A program made the position numbers and the translations under genes. From Brachypodium distachyon (Eukaryota > Streptophyta > Magnoliopsida > Poales > Poaceae): a DNA stretch of 64,000 nt. Below, piece by piece: positions 1-12,380 of this stretch. The stretch covers positions 33,928,914 to 33,992,913 of the forward strand of contig NC_016132.3 of NCBI RefSeq assembly GCF_000005505.3, given 5' to 3'. Each line of letters begins with the position of its first letter. The stretch's first letter is position 1. The notes under the pieces are model-generated. The model was given only the letters and a program-made list of their open reading frames with translations, was not told the DNA's origin and made no database searches.

Positions 1-1
1 A

Positions 2-1244
2 GACATTATCACATGGAAACCACAGATTCAGTGGAGGCATGAAAACCCTACGATGGATCATTCGGTGCAACGGTGCAAAAATGTAAGAACCAGATCAAGA
101 CTCATTTAGCTCCAAAATCCATTTAGACATTTTGTAGGAAATGCCAGCCATGGTCCGGACATTTGGCTCCCGGCTGCCAGCCTGCCAGGGCTCCTTATAT
201 TTGTTTTAAGAAATAAATACAGAAGTCATATTTCCAAGTGTTGAAATAAAATTCTAAATAGTACAAGTTTCCTAATACCTGTAAATTTCTGTAAATAAAT
301 ATGTTCATTTGTGTGCTACAAAAAAAGTGTGAATCTATAATACTAGTAGCAAATAGTGCATCCATCATATATCACGATTTGTCTTTTTTGTGTAGTCCAC
401 ACATAAAAATATTTCTTCATGAGATTTTACGAGGGTGTAGTATGCTGAATGCATTTATAGGCAGGCATATATTAAAAAAAGAATTTTTTTTGGAACTCCA
501 ATTTTTTATTTCCGAAATTAAAAGAAATATAGGGAGAGCCATAGCACTTTGCCTGTGATCTGTACCTTTACACTAGGGACCTTGTCCATTATCATGCCTT
601 TCTTGCTCCATCCTACTCCCTCCATTCATATAAGATCTTCTAACTTTGTTGTAAGTCAAATTTCTTAAAGTTTGTCCAAGTTTTATTATATCCATCATGA
701 TATATAATCTCATACTATACTTATTTGATATTGTAAATGTTAGTATATTTTCCTATAAACTTGGTCAAACTTGAATAGATTTGACTTAGGACAAACCTAG
801 AGTATTTAGGAACAGAGGTAGTACTTTCTAATTCCCTCCCAATCTGCACATGGACTGTTAGACGTGCAGCTGGCTTCATCTGTAAGGAAGGCATCTAGTG
901 TGACCTCAACCTTCCGGGCGTTCCAGCGCACATTTACTCACAAGCTTGGGCTTAGCATGATGATGGCACCTAACAAGCAACTAGGATGTAAGTGCCTCGA
1001 GTTTGAGTGCAAGGGGTGTGCTTTATTTTATTTTGGGATTTTTTCTCTTTTTTGTGTGAACACCTATATTTCCAAGTTTTTCTTCATTTGAGCTGTGAAT
1101 TTCCTTCATTCTAATTCTAACCAACTTCACTATCTGGTTTCAGGTCTGATTCTTGACGCTTTAATGGTTTCTGCAGTTTGCTGGGAGGTAAAAGATGACA
1201 GCAAAGCAACCGAAGGGCATGTCCTCTCTAGATCATGTAAGTAG
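2..1244 (+). CDS. 3' end of an unidentified spliced gene (partial at the window edge)
   Basis: Three segments join in one frame through consensus splice sites: 2-82 (open from the window edge, donor GTAAGA), 870-987 (acceptor GTGCAG, donor GTAAGTG) and 1144-1244 (acceptor TTTCAG, ending TAG at 1242-1244). Phases agree: 27 codons, then 39 codons plus one base, then completion. The middle exon reads LASSVRKASSVTS... and contains RAFQRTFTHKLG; the last ends VLSRSCK. I do not recognise the family. The 5' exons would lie left of the window. The first intron holds a Stowaway-type MITE (614-823). A second GTAAGT at 1237-1242, overlapping the stop codon, could instead be a donor, so the true C-terminus may lie further on. 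The following 350 bases could be 3' UTR. Joining three exons in phase by chance is unlikely but possible. Confidence 0.45.
614..823. mobile_element. Stowaway-type MITE in an intron of the first gene
   Basis: It begins TACTCCCTCCATTCATATAA and ends in a diverged inverse, GGAACAGAGGTAGTA. Internal arms carry matching AAGTTTGTCCAAGTTT and AAACTTGGTCAAACTT blocks, the usual long-hairpin layout of these Pooideae elements. TA lies at both edges. Confidence 0.7.
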
Positions 1245-4100
1245 AGGAACACCGCGGTCTTCGACGTGTGCCCAGACATCTCAGATCACGTGGGAACTAG
1301 GAACCATCAAGGACAAGGCTAAATTATCATCTGAGGATGTGGTTGAATTAGGGGTGTTACTACCACCGGCATGATTCTCCTTTCGGAAGCGCGTGGTTTA
1401 AGCTTGTACATACTTCTAGGCGCAAGGGCAAGGCTTTCCGCCTTTTCCTTTTCTCTAAATAAAGGACATAGAGTACAGGGTGTTGTTTTGCTAGTTTGTT
1501 CGAGCTACCTATATCTAGTGATGCCATCTCTGTCACGTTTTGGTAGTTTCTATTACTATCGCTGTTACCCGTTAGTTTAATTGTAGCCAAACTGTTCCAT
1601 TATGAGATTGCCAAGGCCAAGTTAATCCTGTAACAATATTGTTCGTTTCCTAACATGCGGTGCAAGGCAAATCGCTCTCGTAGGTGTGTGACATGTATGG
1701 ATCTGTTTGGACAATTTATGTCAGGAAATGTATTATGCAGCGATGCTGTCAGTGTTCCGTGGTTTGCTCCAAGCTCCAACCGAGGGGTTATCCCAACCTC
1801 CATATGATGTTTACTGGTAGCTAACTTTTCAACTCACATTTCACATTTGGTTCTAACTTTCTAATCTCTGATCAGCGAGCGGGTACATTGCACGCGAAAA
1901 TGTAAACTTCCCATAGGCTCTCGTATAGCAGCAGAGCCTGCCGAATCGTCCCATGTCGATGAGCCCACAGCTGGCTCTCGGCTCAATTTGGACGTGAAAC
2001 GTGCGTCTAACTTGATCGGGTAGGCCGAATTGCATTGTGAAGGCAAAATCCGTAGTTTTAGCTCCCGCGTGCAGAGTTTGCCGAGCTGATGCATGGACGA
2101 ACGTGCTGCTCAGAGTAGGGAAGACGACGTGGAACAGACCGGCGACAGCTGTCTGCTGCAAGGCGAGCGGGGCCCGGTCTGACACACGCGCTCTGTGCTT
2201 TGGGGCCCCACGCGTCATAACATCGGCTCGAAAGGACGGGCGTGAGATGCGCCTGTATTCAAAGTTTCAAACTCGTGAAACGCGTCCGTAAACCGGGGAT
2301 TTCGCAGCATGTCCCCGGTGTTACTTTGGCAACTGATCGTATAACATTATTACTGTATTACTTTGTTCGATAATTATTTTCACGTATTTTTAACTTCTCG
2401 ATTATTTGCACGTTCAATAATTCGGAATCCGGTTCTATGCGACCCGTACTTGTCTACACAAAATTCCACCTATTGTTTTACTGTCTCGAGTTTTGTCCCA
2501 TGCGATTCAAGCTGTGTAACTATGCATCGGTCAATGCAGAGGTCAGAAGTGTTCTCTCATTTTTGGAAACATTTGAGATCCGAACATATACAGTCAGAGA
2601 CGTGATCTAGACCGCTACGTAGCTCGGTGGCGTGGCAACTACAGTGATGCCCACGGGATGCACAACTTGGCTCCAATGTTCCTTGCTAGAAAGGACAACC
2701 TTTGGCAACCCTGCCACGCTGCCTAGCTTCGTCTCGGTTTGGAGCTCGCTCATACTGCAGGCTGCGATTGTCTTGTGGTGAATTTTGACGGTACGGAGGA
2801 GGTGATTGGTGTTTTGAATCAAGGGGGCGTTCTTCAGGACTTGGAGCTATGCTGTTTGATGTTGTTATCTTGCATCTGATCTCGCCAAAGTTTTATTTCT
2901 CCACTGTCCCTGTGGCTGTGCAAATAATGGTTGCTCACGAATTGACTCAGTTAGCTAGATATTCTTCCTCTAGTTTGATTAGAAAATCCTCCTGACAGGT
3001 ATAACCTTTCATCCTTAAAGATGTAACTTTGATTGCTAATGAATAATTAAAGAGGTACTTTGCTAGTAAAAAAAAGCCCAGGGTGAAACGTTTATCCATG
3101 TGGGTATCATGCAACCTCGTCGTGTTAACTCGATCCGTCGATCGGGCTCTGAGGCCTCGGCCTTGTCGGCGAGCAGCTCGTGAACAGGTCATAGTATGAG
3201 TCGTTCTAGCAGGCGGTGCTTGGGCTAGCACAGTAGCGCCGGTGGAGCCGATCCAGTGCTTCGTGCCCTTCGGCAGGGATTTTGGTCACCTGTTTGTGAG
3301 TGTGGTAGTTTTTTGTAAAACTTTCTAATATGTCCAGGTGGTTTTGTTTCCTTTGCACGAAACCTTGTAAGTTCCATTGGGCTCTTTGTAGTGAAATCAA
3401 GAGAATCCCTTTGATGAAAAATATTGCTATTCAGAAGTCGGTACAAGTCGATATGGTGGACGGTCGGATTTTAATCCAACAATAGCAAGTTGGATAGGAG
3501 ATAGATCCTCAAATTTTAATTCAACTTAGATTTAAGACTTTTTGCTTAAAAATTAGATGACTGAGAAATAGCTACACAAATCTGAATTTTAAACAGTTTA
3601 AGTTGATGTATCAGCACCGTTAGATTGATATTTGAATGCCATCATCATCTTCATTCTTCCACGTGCTATCATTGGATTAAGATCCGACGGCCAATCACGA
3701 CGACTGATCTCCTGAAAACATGCAACTTCTCAATAGCAATATCATAAAAATAAATACTACAGAGAAGGATGTGGATATTAATGTCCATTTCGTATGGTAG
3801 AAGTGAATTTAGAAATCATAAAAATCGAATCTTTTTAATGTAAAAATTAATCAAAATTAAAATAACACGCCCTAACAATACGGGCACGTGATCAAATTCC
3901 CATGTGAAAACCACAACAGTATTTTTGGGGCCCACACAAAATAAACCTTACCATTTTTACGATGTCAAAATAAAACCTTACCATTTTTACCGGCCCCACG
4001 AGGCAGAGAGGAGGGACAAAATGGGGCAGGCGCACACAGTGATGACCTTCCTTTCTCTCCCTCCCATCCCCATATGGATCGAATTGGTGGCCGCCTGGCC
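1245..4100. other. Intergenic region with no supported gene
   Basis: The first few hundred bases may be 3' UTR of the gene ending at 1244. Short open frames on both strands around 1850-2820 lack splice context or recognisable motifs. AT-rich stretches at 3450-3900 show nothing I can name. Confidence 0.5.
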
Positions 4101-4105
4101 GGTGT

Positions 4106-4115
4106 CATAAATAGG
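4106..4115 (+). promoter_or_regulatory. TATA-like box of the borate transporter gene
   Basis: CATAAATAGG sits about 30 bases before a GC-rich leader (about 4137-4289) that ends in a consensus donor. Position and composition fit a core promoter; the start site itself is inferred. Confidence 0.5.
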
Positions 4116-4136
4116 CGGCCATTGCGGAGGAGATGG

Positions 4137-5445
4137 GGAAGGCTGCAACCCAACCCAGGCTCGCCGCCCCTCCCTCCACCCCTTCGCCTCCGTCCGCCGA
4201 CGCCAAGGGTTTCTCCCCTTGCGTCGCGGCGGAGGCAGCGTTGCCTTCGCCGCTGCCGTCGCGTCTCTAGCGCCACGCTTCCGTAGCTGGTAAGGCTCGA
4301 TTCTGTAGCTTGGTTAATGCCTCCGTCGCCTGACGACGAGCTCCTTCTGTTGATTTCTCCACGGGTTTGTTAGTTTGTCCCCTTTTCTGCAACGCTCATT
4401 TGGATTTATTTTTTGCGGGGGATGTGTGTTTCGGGGAGACAGCATTGGAGGTGACCAAAATTGTGGCATCCTCTTCCCTTTACTTTTAGTATTTGTTTCT
4501 CTTGTCGATTCGACTTGTTGCTACTTTAGTTGATCCAGGAGATGTAGGCTTTCTGTTTGATGCATTTCCTCGAACGTTTTGTTTGATGCATTTCGGAATC
4601 ATTATGCTTCTGTTTACCGTACATGTTAGTGAATTTCGAAGGATTGAAAAATCCAGCTGATAATACGCCTGTCCAAATGTTCTGCCTTAATGACTCCCTT
4701 TTTTTGTTTGCATGAAAGCTGAAAACCCTTTTTGTCATTCTCGGCTGTCAAGATACTCATAAAAAATTTGCTCATACCATGTTTGGGAAATGTAAGGCTA
4801 AATATAGCATCACGTTAAATGAAGGAGATTGGGGGAACCAAACGCTATCATGCAATGGTTTGTGACCAGTCAAATTTCGGACCATATCGAGCCTGTAGCA
4901 TAACAAACCGGGGCACGCCAAATCGGAGCAACCTTCCTATTTCTCTTAACTGCTGCTTCACGTGCTATCTGCCTTATTGTTTCAGAGGCGAAATCTAGAA
5001 TAGCGAAGCAACAATTATATGGGGGTAATGTGACCCTGCCCATTGTTTTCATGCACAGTTTCTTCAGGAACTCTCTCTGTTTTTTTTCTTTGAAAATAGC
5101 ATACACACTCAGTTTTTTTTTTGGTGAGATGCTGTTTTACTTTATGTGGCATCCTAAAGTAAACTTTGATTCCTAATTTATTTTACAGTATGTTGTTAAT
5201 AACCACACAATCATGATAATGAGAAAGTACATTCAATTTTCAAATATGACTCCAGGGGTATCATTTTCATAGTGTGGAAAGTTTCATTAAAATAACTGTT
5301 GTGAAACCTATATCTTAATAGAAGTATGTGGAAGTATTATATAAAGTAACGTGGGGAGTAATTGTTAGTACACATATATGAATCATCACTGTACATCATG
5401 CCTCTGTACACACTAAATTTGATTACGCTTAAGCTCCCTTTTCAG
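4137..5445 (+). other. Non-coding first exon and 5' UTR intron of the borate transporter gene
   Basis: A leader without a useful ATG ends at 4289 with CTG|GTAAGG, a strong donor. The next good acceptor, CTTTTCAG at 5438-5445, lies three bases before the start codon at 5449. This gives a 1156-base intron in the 5' UTR, a common arrangement in plant genes that often raises expression. The exact 5' end is not visible. Confidence 0.6.
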
Positions 5446-5448
5446 ACG

Positions 5449-8400
5449 ATGGAACATAAGAAAACCCTGTTTAAGGGAGTGATTGAGGATTTCAGAGGAA
5501 GAGCAGCTTGCTACAAACAAGATTGGCACAATGGTTTCAGTTCCGGGTTCAGGTCTGCTTGGCGCCACGACATGAATGGTTATTTAATTGTACATTATTA
5601 TCTAATTCTTCCTGTTGTTTTAAATATGTCGAATGCAATCTACTGTCAGGATTTTGGCACCTACATTATACATCTTCTTTGCATCTGCACTACCTGTTAT
5701 TGCCTTCGGGGAGCAATTGAGTAAAGATACAGGTTGGCTGTTCTTCCTTGTAACTATTAAGACCGCTAGATTTTTTTTCATTTGTAATTACTCTCATGAT
5801 ACGTTCTACATCCTTTCCTTTTATCTCCATGTGGTAATAAAGAAAATATACCCCCGCCATTCCCTAAAGGAGGACATATTAGTTTGTTGAACTTGTGTTG
5901 AATATGTGTATAGGCTACAGTTGGAATTGGATTATGGAGTAGGTTAGGTGTTGGAGTCGAACACTTGTAGCCTGAACCTGATATATTAAGGCACCATGGG
6001 TATCCACAATAGACTAGACGAAGTAGACACAAGATTGCAAGGACCGGTCTGGTGCCCGTGGCAGGGGTCAAGATGGCAATGGATAGTCAAAATGTGGATA
6101 TCCATGGATATCCAGCCCATGGATCGCGGATATGGATCGGGTTTTCGATCCATGGATATCCACGAATGGATACCTGCCAACTCGTGGAGCGGGCACGGAT
6201 ATCATATTTGATCCATGGTTATCCATGGATACCCGGTATTTATTAAAATAAATAAATTACTGACATGTGGATCCACTACTCGATAGATGTATCTACTCGT
6301 AGATACAAATCCACGTCACTTATTTCGGGACGGAGGAAGTACTCCGTAAGTTTATACGGTCTTTTGGTTAATATAGATTATAAATCAGTGATCGGTCATC
6401 CACCTAAGTGTCATCTATTGAGGTATTTTGGGCAGCAATATCTTATTTTTGGATTATTATTTTTGTTGAACACAAAGTAATATAAGTATATATCTAGTAA
6501 TCCAATGAGCTTTGTCCTAGTTATGATATGATTTTTTGCCGTGTAAACTCCGCCACACCTTAAAATTTATCCTGGGTCCGCCACAAATTTGAGTCACTTA
6601 ATATTGGATGGAGGGGGTATATTGCATGTATATGGATAATCCATGGATACCCGGATACCCGGTGGATATGGATGTGGATATTGTTTTCGTGGATGGATAG
6701 CGATGGATATGGATATGGATATGAATTTGGTCGACCCGTCCAGACCCGCCCCGTTGCCATCCTGAGGCAGGGGTGACCGGACCAGCATGGCGTGGTGGCA
6801 GTGATGTGTCTGAAGGCCTTGGCGGGCTTGTCGTCGACTGTACTATGTTAATTGGTACATGGAGAGAAGCACCCATTATGGATGCCCCGCGTATGTAGGC
6901 GTTGATGGTGAACATTGTTAACAAATATTGTCTCCCGTCTACTTTCTGCAATGATCTAATCGCGTATATTCATATCATTAGTTGTGTCCTAAGTCATTTT
7001 TATTTATTTTGACCATGTTTATTGATAAAAAAATATCGATATCAATAACACTACCTACTTTTTCTTAATATCTGTACATCTGGTGTTGTTGTAAAACAAA
7101 CTTTATTAGATTTGACCGAGTTTGTAGAAAAAATAAACAACATATGTGCACCAAACATATGCAATAGGAAAATATAGTCTGTAATAGTCATAATGATACT
7201 ATTTTGGTGTTCTATATATAGATGTTTTTATCTACAAATTTTGTCAAAGTTGACATAGTTTGACTTAAGACAAACCCAAATGTATACGGAGGGAGTACTA
7301 CAGAGTAAATACACTACGGAAACATATTTTTATAGTGGATTTGGTTGGTATTGAACTATTGATATGATATTGTAGATGTCAATATTTTTTTTCAAAAACT
7401 TCGTAAAACAATTTTGTTTTGACTTAGGACAAAACTAATACTGCCCTCATTTTGGGAATGGGGGGAGTATTAGATATCTGCATGGTAAAACATGGGGACA
7501 ATAGAAAATTAACAGTTTTTTCCATTTATTGGTTACATTATAGAAGGGAATAACCAAACAGGTAGTTCTTGAGCATTGTTCTTTGGCACAGTTACTGACA
7601 AGTGACAAATAAACTTTTCGTGTTTTAGATGGTACACTAACAACAGTCGAGACATTGGCATCCACTGCTATATGTGGCATCATACATTCTGTAATGGGAG
7701 GACAGCCACTACTGATTGTGGGAGTTGCAGAACCAACTATTATCATGTACACGTATATCTACAATTTTGCCAAAAATCAGCCAAGCCTTGGAGAAAGATT
7801 ATTCCTGGCCTGGGCTGGATGGTAAGGGTGATAAATAAAATAAACTTCTCATGTTTACCTTTTAGTTAGCTAAATGGTACTGATTTTTTTTATCTATACA
7901 GGGTTTGTGTCTGGACTGCGGTCATGTTGTTCCTCATGGCAATGTTTAATGCTGCAGTTGCTTTAAATAGATTTACAAGGTTTGCAGGAGAATTGTTTGG
8001 AATGTTGATTACAATTCTGTTCATGCAAGAAGCTGTCAAGGTATTTCTTGAATATATATTGTGTATTACTACCCCCATTCTGAAATATATGATACTCCGT
8101 ACTCCCTCCGTTCCTAAATTCTTGTCGCTGTTTTAGTACAAATTTGAACTAAAACAATGACAAGAATTTAGGAACGGAGGAAGTATTTAAGAATCTGGGT
8201 GGTCCAACTTCCTTGATTTTGACCGTTAATATGTACAAAACTGTTCAGATTGATTGTATGAAAATAGTACCATCATAGCAGTTGTGAGAACGTCAACAAG
8301 TAATTTGAAAATGTTGATCTAAGAAAAGAAGTAATTTCAAAATAATTTATATACATTACTTAATATTTTATCATGAAAACAAGATTATTTATTCAAGGTC

Positions 8401-11400
8401 GTGTCTTGATCAAAGTGCCATATATTCTTGAGTACAGGGGTAATTTAGTAGATGCGTACTTACTACATTGCCTGTGTTACCGTAGGGAATGTTAAGTGAA
8501 TTCAGCGCGCCTGAGGGTCAAGATCACAACCTACCGATATACCAGTTCCACTGGGTATATATTAATGGTCTGCTTGGAATTATCTTTTCAATGGGACTGC
8601 TCTATACTGCATTACGGAGCAGGGCTGCAAGGTCATCGCTCTACGGCACTGGTTTGTCATATTCTTCTATATATATTTGATCACTCAAACGTATGCACAT
8701 ACAAACTATTAATACTCCAGATAAAACCTTCAGGGTGGCAAAGGAGCTTAATTGCTGACTATGGTGTTCCAATTATGGTCATACTGTGGACAGCATTGTC
8801 ATATTCATTGCCCAGCAAGATCCCTTCAGGTGTTCCTAGGAGGCTCTTCACCCCGCTTCCTTGGGAACCCAAGTCACTGCAGCACTGGACAGTAGCTAAG
8901 GTAATAAGGCATTTGCTTCGATTCCAGGATTATATTGTAGATACATCATATGCGGGATATCTGAATTTTGATAGGCTTTAATTGATGAACATGCAGGATT
9001 TATTTTCTGTCCCTCCAGCCTACATATTTTTGGCTATTGTGCCTGCTGCAATGGTTGCAGGACTCTATTTCTTTGATCATAGTGTAGCTTCACAGATGGC
9101 TCAGCAGAAGGAGTTTAACTTAAAGAATCCATCAGCCTACCATTATGACATTTTGGTCCTGAGCTTTTCGGTATGATTTGTTAGTGTGTTACTTGTAGTT
9201 ATTTTTTTAACTTAATTTTTCTTAGATTAAGGATGTCAGTCCTATTAGAATTTTGAAGATCTTATCTTTGAATTCCTACGGCTTAGGGGAACTAGTGAAA
9301 TGTATCAATTTTAGCGATATGTGGAGAATTCTATCATATCTGATGGAATTCTTATCTTTGAATTCCTACGGCTTAGGGGAACTAGAGAAATGACATTTTG
9401 TTAAAAAGTATATTCTCATGGGTATAGAAATGCCATGCAGGTCTTGATTTGTGGTCTTCTTGGCATTCCTCCATCTAATGGAGTACTTCCCCAGTCCCCC
9501 ATGCACACTAGAAGTCTTGCAGTCCTCAGGAGGCAGGTTGGTAATTTTCACAGGTTTGTGTCCCTAAATTCGCTATTCAGTCTAACTTTGCTCGTACTTT
9601 GCTCATCTGCCACCTGTCTTCCATTCTAATTAGGCGCTTCGAAAAAAGATGATCCAAACTGCCAAGGAGGGCATGATGAACAATGCTAACTGTTCAGAAG
9701 TTTATGGCAAGATGCAAGAAGTTTTCATTGAAATGGATGATAAAAGTAATGTAAGTAGCCATTCACTAAACCATGTATTGCATCATGCTAGGCTCCTCAA
9801 CCACACTACTGATTGCTATCTGTTTCATGCTGGTTGATTCCTCTTTCTCATCTTTTTTTTTCTGGGAAAATTGATACCGTGACACTCAAATGAATGACAC
9901 ATTAGGAAATGCCACTTTAAATCAGAGAAATTGATTACATGCCACTCAATTCCTCGTGACATGTAAAATGTCACTCTCAATATTCTTCTCTCTTATTTTT
10001 CATTATTAATACAGTTCTCCCCACTTTTGTGGTGAATTTGTAATATATACCACAATTACGACGTTAAGCATATTCGAGAAAAATGTCCTAGTTAATAGTG
10101 TGCATGGGATCTTCAGTTTTGTTATGTAAATATATATCCTCAACGTCATGCAGGAGGTTTCTGTTCACAAAGAGCTCAGGGACTTGAAAGATGCAGTTAT
10201 CCCAGAGGGGAATGGAGCAGGGAACGTGCCTGAAGTATTTGATCCTGAAAAGCATCTGGAGGCTTACTTGCCTGTCCGGGTAAATGAGCAGAGAGTAAGC
10301 AATCTGCTTCAGTCCCTGCTGGTCGCTGGTTGTGTTGGAGTTATGCCAATCATTCAGAAGATACCGACATCAGTCCTTTGGGGTTACTTTGCTTATATGT
10401 CCATTGACAGCCTGCCTGGCAACCAGTTCTGGGAGCGGTTCCAACTTCTGTTTGTCGCACCTCAACGGCGCTACAAGTAAGCTCTATTGCCTACATCTAC
10501 TTTTAGTTTTTTCTGAGCGTATGCAAGGCAACTGATGCAATTTAGTTTAAGGCAGTTTATTACTTCAGGAAACCCAAACTTGACCAATTATTTATTTGCT
10601 ATCATTCTTATAGGGTTCTTGAAGGCGCCCATGCTTCCTTCTTGGAGTCTGTGCCTTTCAACAAGATATTTGCCTTCACCCTTTTCCAGCTATTTTATCT
10701 CTTGATTGTCTGGGGGATGACATGGATACCAGTGGCAGGAATCCTCTTCCCGCTCCTGTTCTTCTTTCTCGTTCTCATCAGGCAGCATTTCCTCCCCAAG
10801 TTCTTTGATTCACGCCACCTGTGGGAACTGGATGCGTCTGAGTACGAAGAATGTGAGGGGGTGCGCCGTGATCCATCAATATCAGAGGTATGTATTCTTC
10901 TCCCTCCCTGTTCCTTTTATGTCCCATTCACTATCCTGAGGTACATACTTACAATTCCCTTGATCTCTAGTTCGGTAAATATACCATTCAGATTATGATG
11001 AATTTAGCATTGTGTATTGGTCTGCAAGGCCCCTTTGCGTGCAAATCTATACAAATTCAAGTAACTTATTTTGGAACGGAGGGAGTACTATTCTACACTA
11101 TTTACTTACCTGGAGCATATTTAATATTACATGGTGTTCTACTTTTCTTAAGATCAAGGTCACCATTTCTACTTCATGTTTTCTTTTACCCAAAAAAGAG
11201 GTGTTCATTTCTAGTTCATGTAGGCCAGCTAGTTAGTGCCTTTTGAAGAACTCAGCGTTTATGCTTTATGTACAGTGTAGGAAACTAGGAATGTCCCTTT
11301 GACCTACAAGGGTCTTTAATATCTTGTTAAAAACTTATTGTCTGCAATGATTTGAATTATTAAATTTGGCTCTTTTTTGCAGGCTGATAACGAATCTATT

Positions 11401-11759
11401 GCACACGGTGGTGAAGCTCCGCCTGAATATGCTCATGATATATTGGAGGAATTCACGACTCACCGTGGAGAACTGAAGCACAGGGCCCCGAGTTTCCGCG
11501 ACGAGCGGCTGATACGGGTACCAACTTACTCGACCCCACCCATGGCCATAGCTTACTTTTCATTGCAAAATGCTCGTATCCAAATCATATAGTATTACGC
11601 CCCATTCGCCAAAGTTGCCATTGATTCGCAGTCAAGCTTTACAACATATATAACCTGTGGTGAAACTTGACATCTCGAGTGTTGTTTCGGCAGCTGAATT
11701 CCGTCCAGATGACGAGGCAGTTCTCCCGGATCGCTTCTCTCGCTCCCGAACGGCCATAG
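5449..11759 (+). CDS. BOR: Borate efflux transporter, BOR4/Bot1-like (SLC4-type anion exchanger family)
   Basis: Thirteen coding exons: 5449-5552, 5650-5732, 7629-7821, 7902-8040, 8486-8651, 8734-8900, 8997-9170, 9441-9536, 9634-9750, 10154-10476, 10614-10887, 11383-11517 and 11694-11759. All introns are GT..AG and the coding length is 2037 bases (678 residues), normal for the family. Family signatures in order are [112 protein letters not shown] and [20 protein letters not shown]. Proteins of this type are multi-spanning plasma-membrane borate exporters. The [10 protein letters not shown]... loop and the [12 protein letters not shown] tail resemble the BOR4/Bot1 efflux clade (boron tolerance) more than BOR1; the clade call is from memory. 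The last exon, read in phase, gives [21 protein letters not shown] then TAG; another frame runs to 11860 but breaks phase. Confidence 0.93.
6069..6766. mobile_element. hAT-like non-autonomous element in BOR intron 3
   Basis: The left end CAAGATGGCAATGGATA and the inverted right end (CAGGATGGCAACGGGGCGG) match the ATGGCAACGGG termini common in plant hAT elements. GCAGGGGT occurs directly before the element (6061-6068) and just after it (6767-6774), as an 8-base target duplication would, with two extra bases at the right junction. The interior is a degenerate series of GGATATCCATGGATA-type repeats (6090-6240, 6620-6725) with MITE-like fragments (6320-6350, 6590-6615) between. Confidence 0.6.
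6975..7302. mobile_element. Degenerate Stowaway-type MITE in BOR intron 3
   Basis: The right end GTATACGGAGGGAGTACTA and the block TTTGACTTAAGACAAACCC are typical of these elements. The left end is decayed. A further remnant ending GGGGGGAGTATT lies near 7440-7472. Confidence 0.4.
8100..8185. mobile_element. Short Stowaway-type MITE in BOR intron 5
   Basis: An 86-base near-perfect palindrome runs from TACTCCCTCCGTTCCTAAAT to its inverse ending GGAACGGAGGAAGTA, flanked by TA. Its two arms would form one long hairpin if transcribed. Confidence 0.85.
9261..9385. repeat. Tandem duplication of about 90 bases in BOR intron 8
   Basis: The same 35 bases, starting CTTATCTTTGAATTCC and ending GGGGAACTAG, occur at 9261-9295 and 9351-9385, a 90-base period. 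The sequence between the copies is less similar. Confidence 0.8.
11070..11092. repeat. MITE terminus remnant in BOR intron 12
   Basis: TTTTGGAACGGAGGGAGTAC matches a Stowaway terminus; no matching left end is clear. Confidence 0.4.
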
Positions 11760-12380
11760 CTACGGAAGGAGATGTGAAGAACATTCTTTCAGGCACGAGG
11801 TCTCCAGACGAAGATGGGTCCAGAGGACACACGGTGGACCATGCGAATAAAAAACGTTGAGATTATTGTTTACAGTAAGCAATTGCTTTCAAGATCCACT
11901 GTAACCAACTTTTGGGCGCAAAGACGCGCCGTTTGCTGCGCGGGAATGAAAATGGGGGAAAAATTTGTATGCGCGTGCGTGTGTGTAGCGTGCGGCAACG
12001 GCGGCCCAAGTGCCTCCTTCCGCTAATGGGCCACCCCCGTGCGCTATCTCCTCCCCAACGGCAATTTGATGGATCTCGTGAAACCCTAGCCGCCGGGAGA
12101 AAAACCACCGTATGCTTCCCAAACTTTGAACTTTGGGTCGACTTATAGTTTTATGATATAAAAAAATTCACCAAAAAAAATACGGTAGAGACATCTGAAC
12201 TAAATTGTGCTTACAGTGGCATGCCTACACACTGTCGCAACTCCGCACGCTACAATTTGTGTTGAAGCACAACATTGCGTTGTCTGCAATCCACTTCATG
12301 ATCAATTACTCAGGCACAGGCTTGTAGCACGTTGCGCATCCGTTGGAAGTTGTTAGGTTTGAACATTGTTTGTGTGCTAA

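Noticed and set aside
301..558. 85-codon open frame in the first intron region
   Set aside because: AT-rich, no motif, lies between predicted exons of the first gene.
6052..6246. Open frames with repeated GYP/DIHG motifs
   Set aside because: Translations of the ATGGATATCC repeats of the hAT-like element, not a protein.
11657..11860. Longer alternative C-terminus for the borate transporter ending at 11860
   Set aside because: Its frame does not match the phase set by exon 12 (ends 11517 in phase 0); the in-phase frame stops at 11759.
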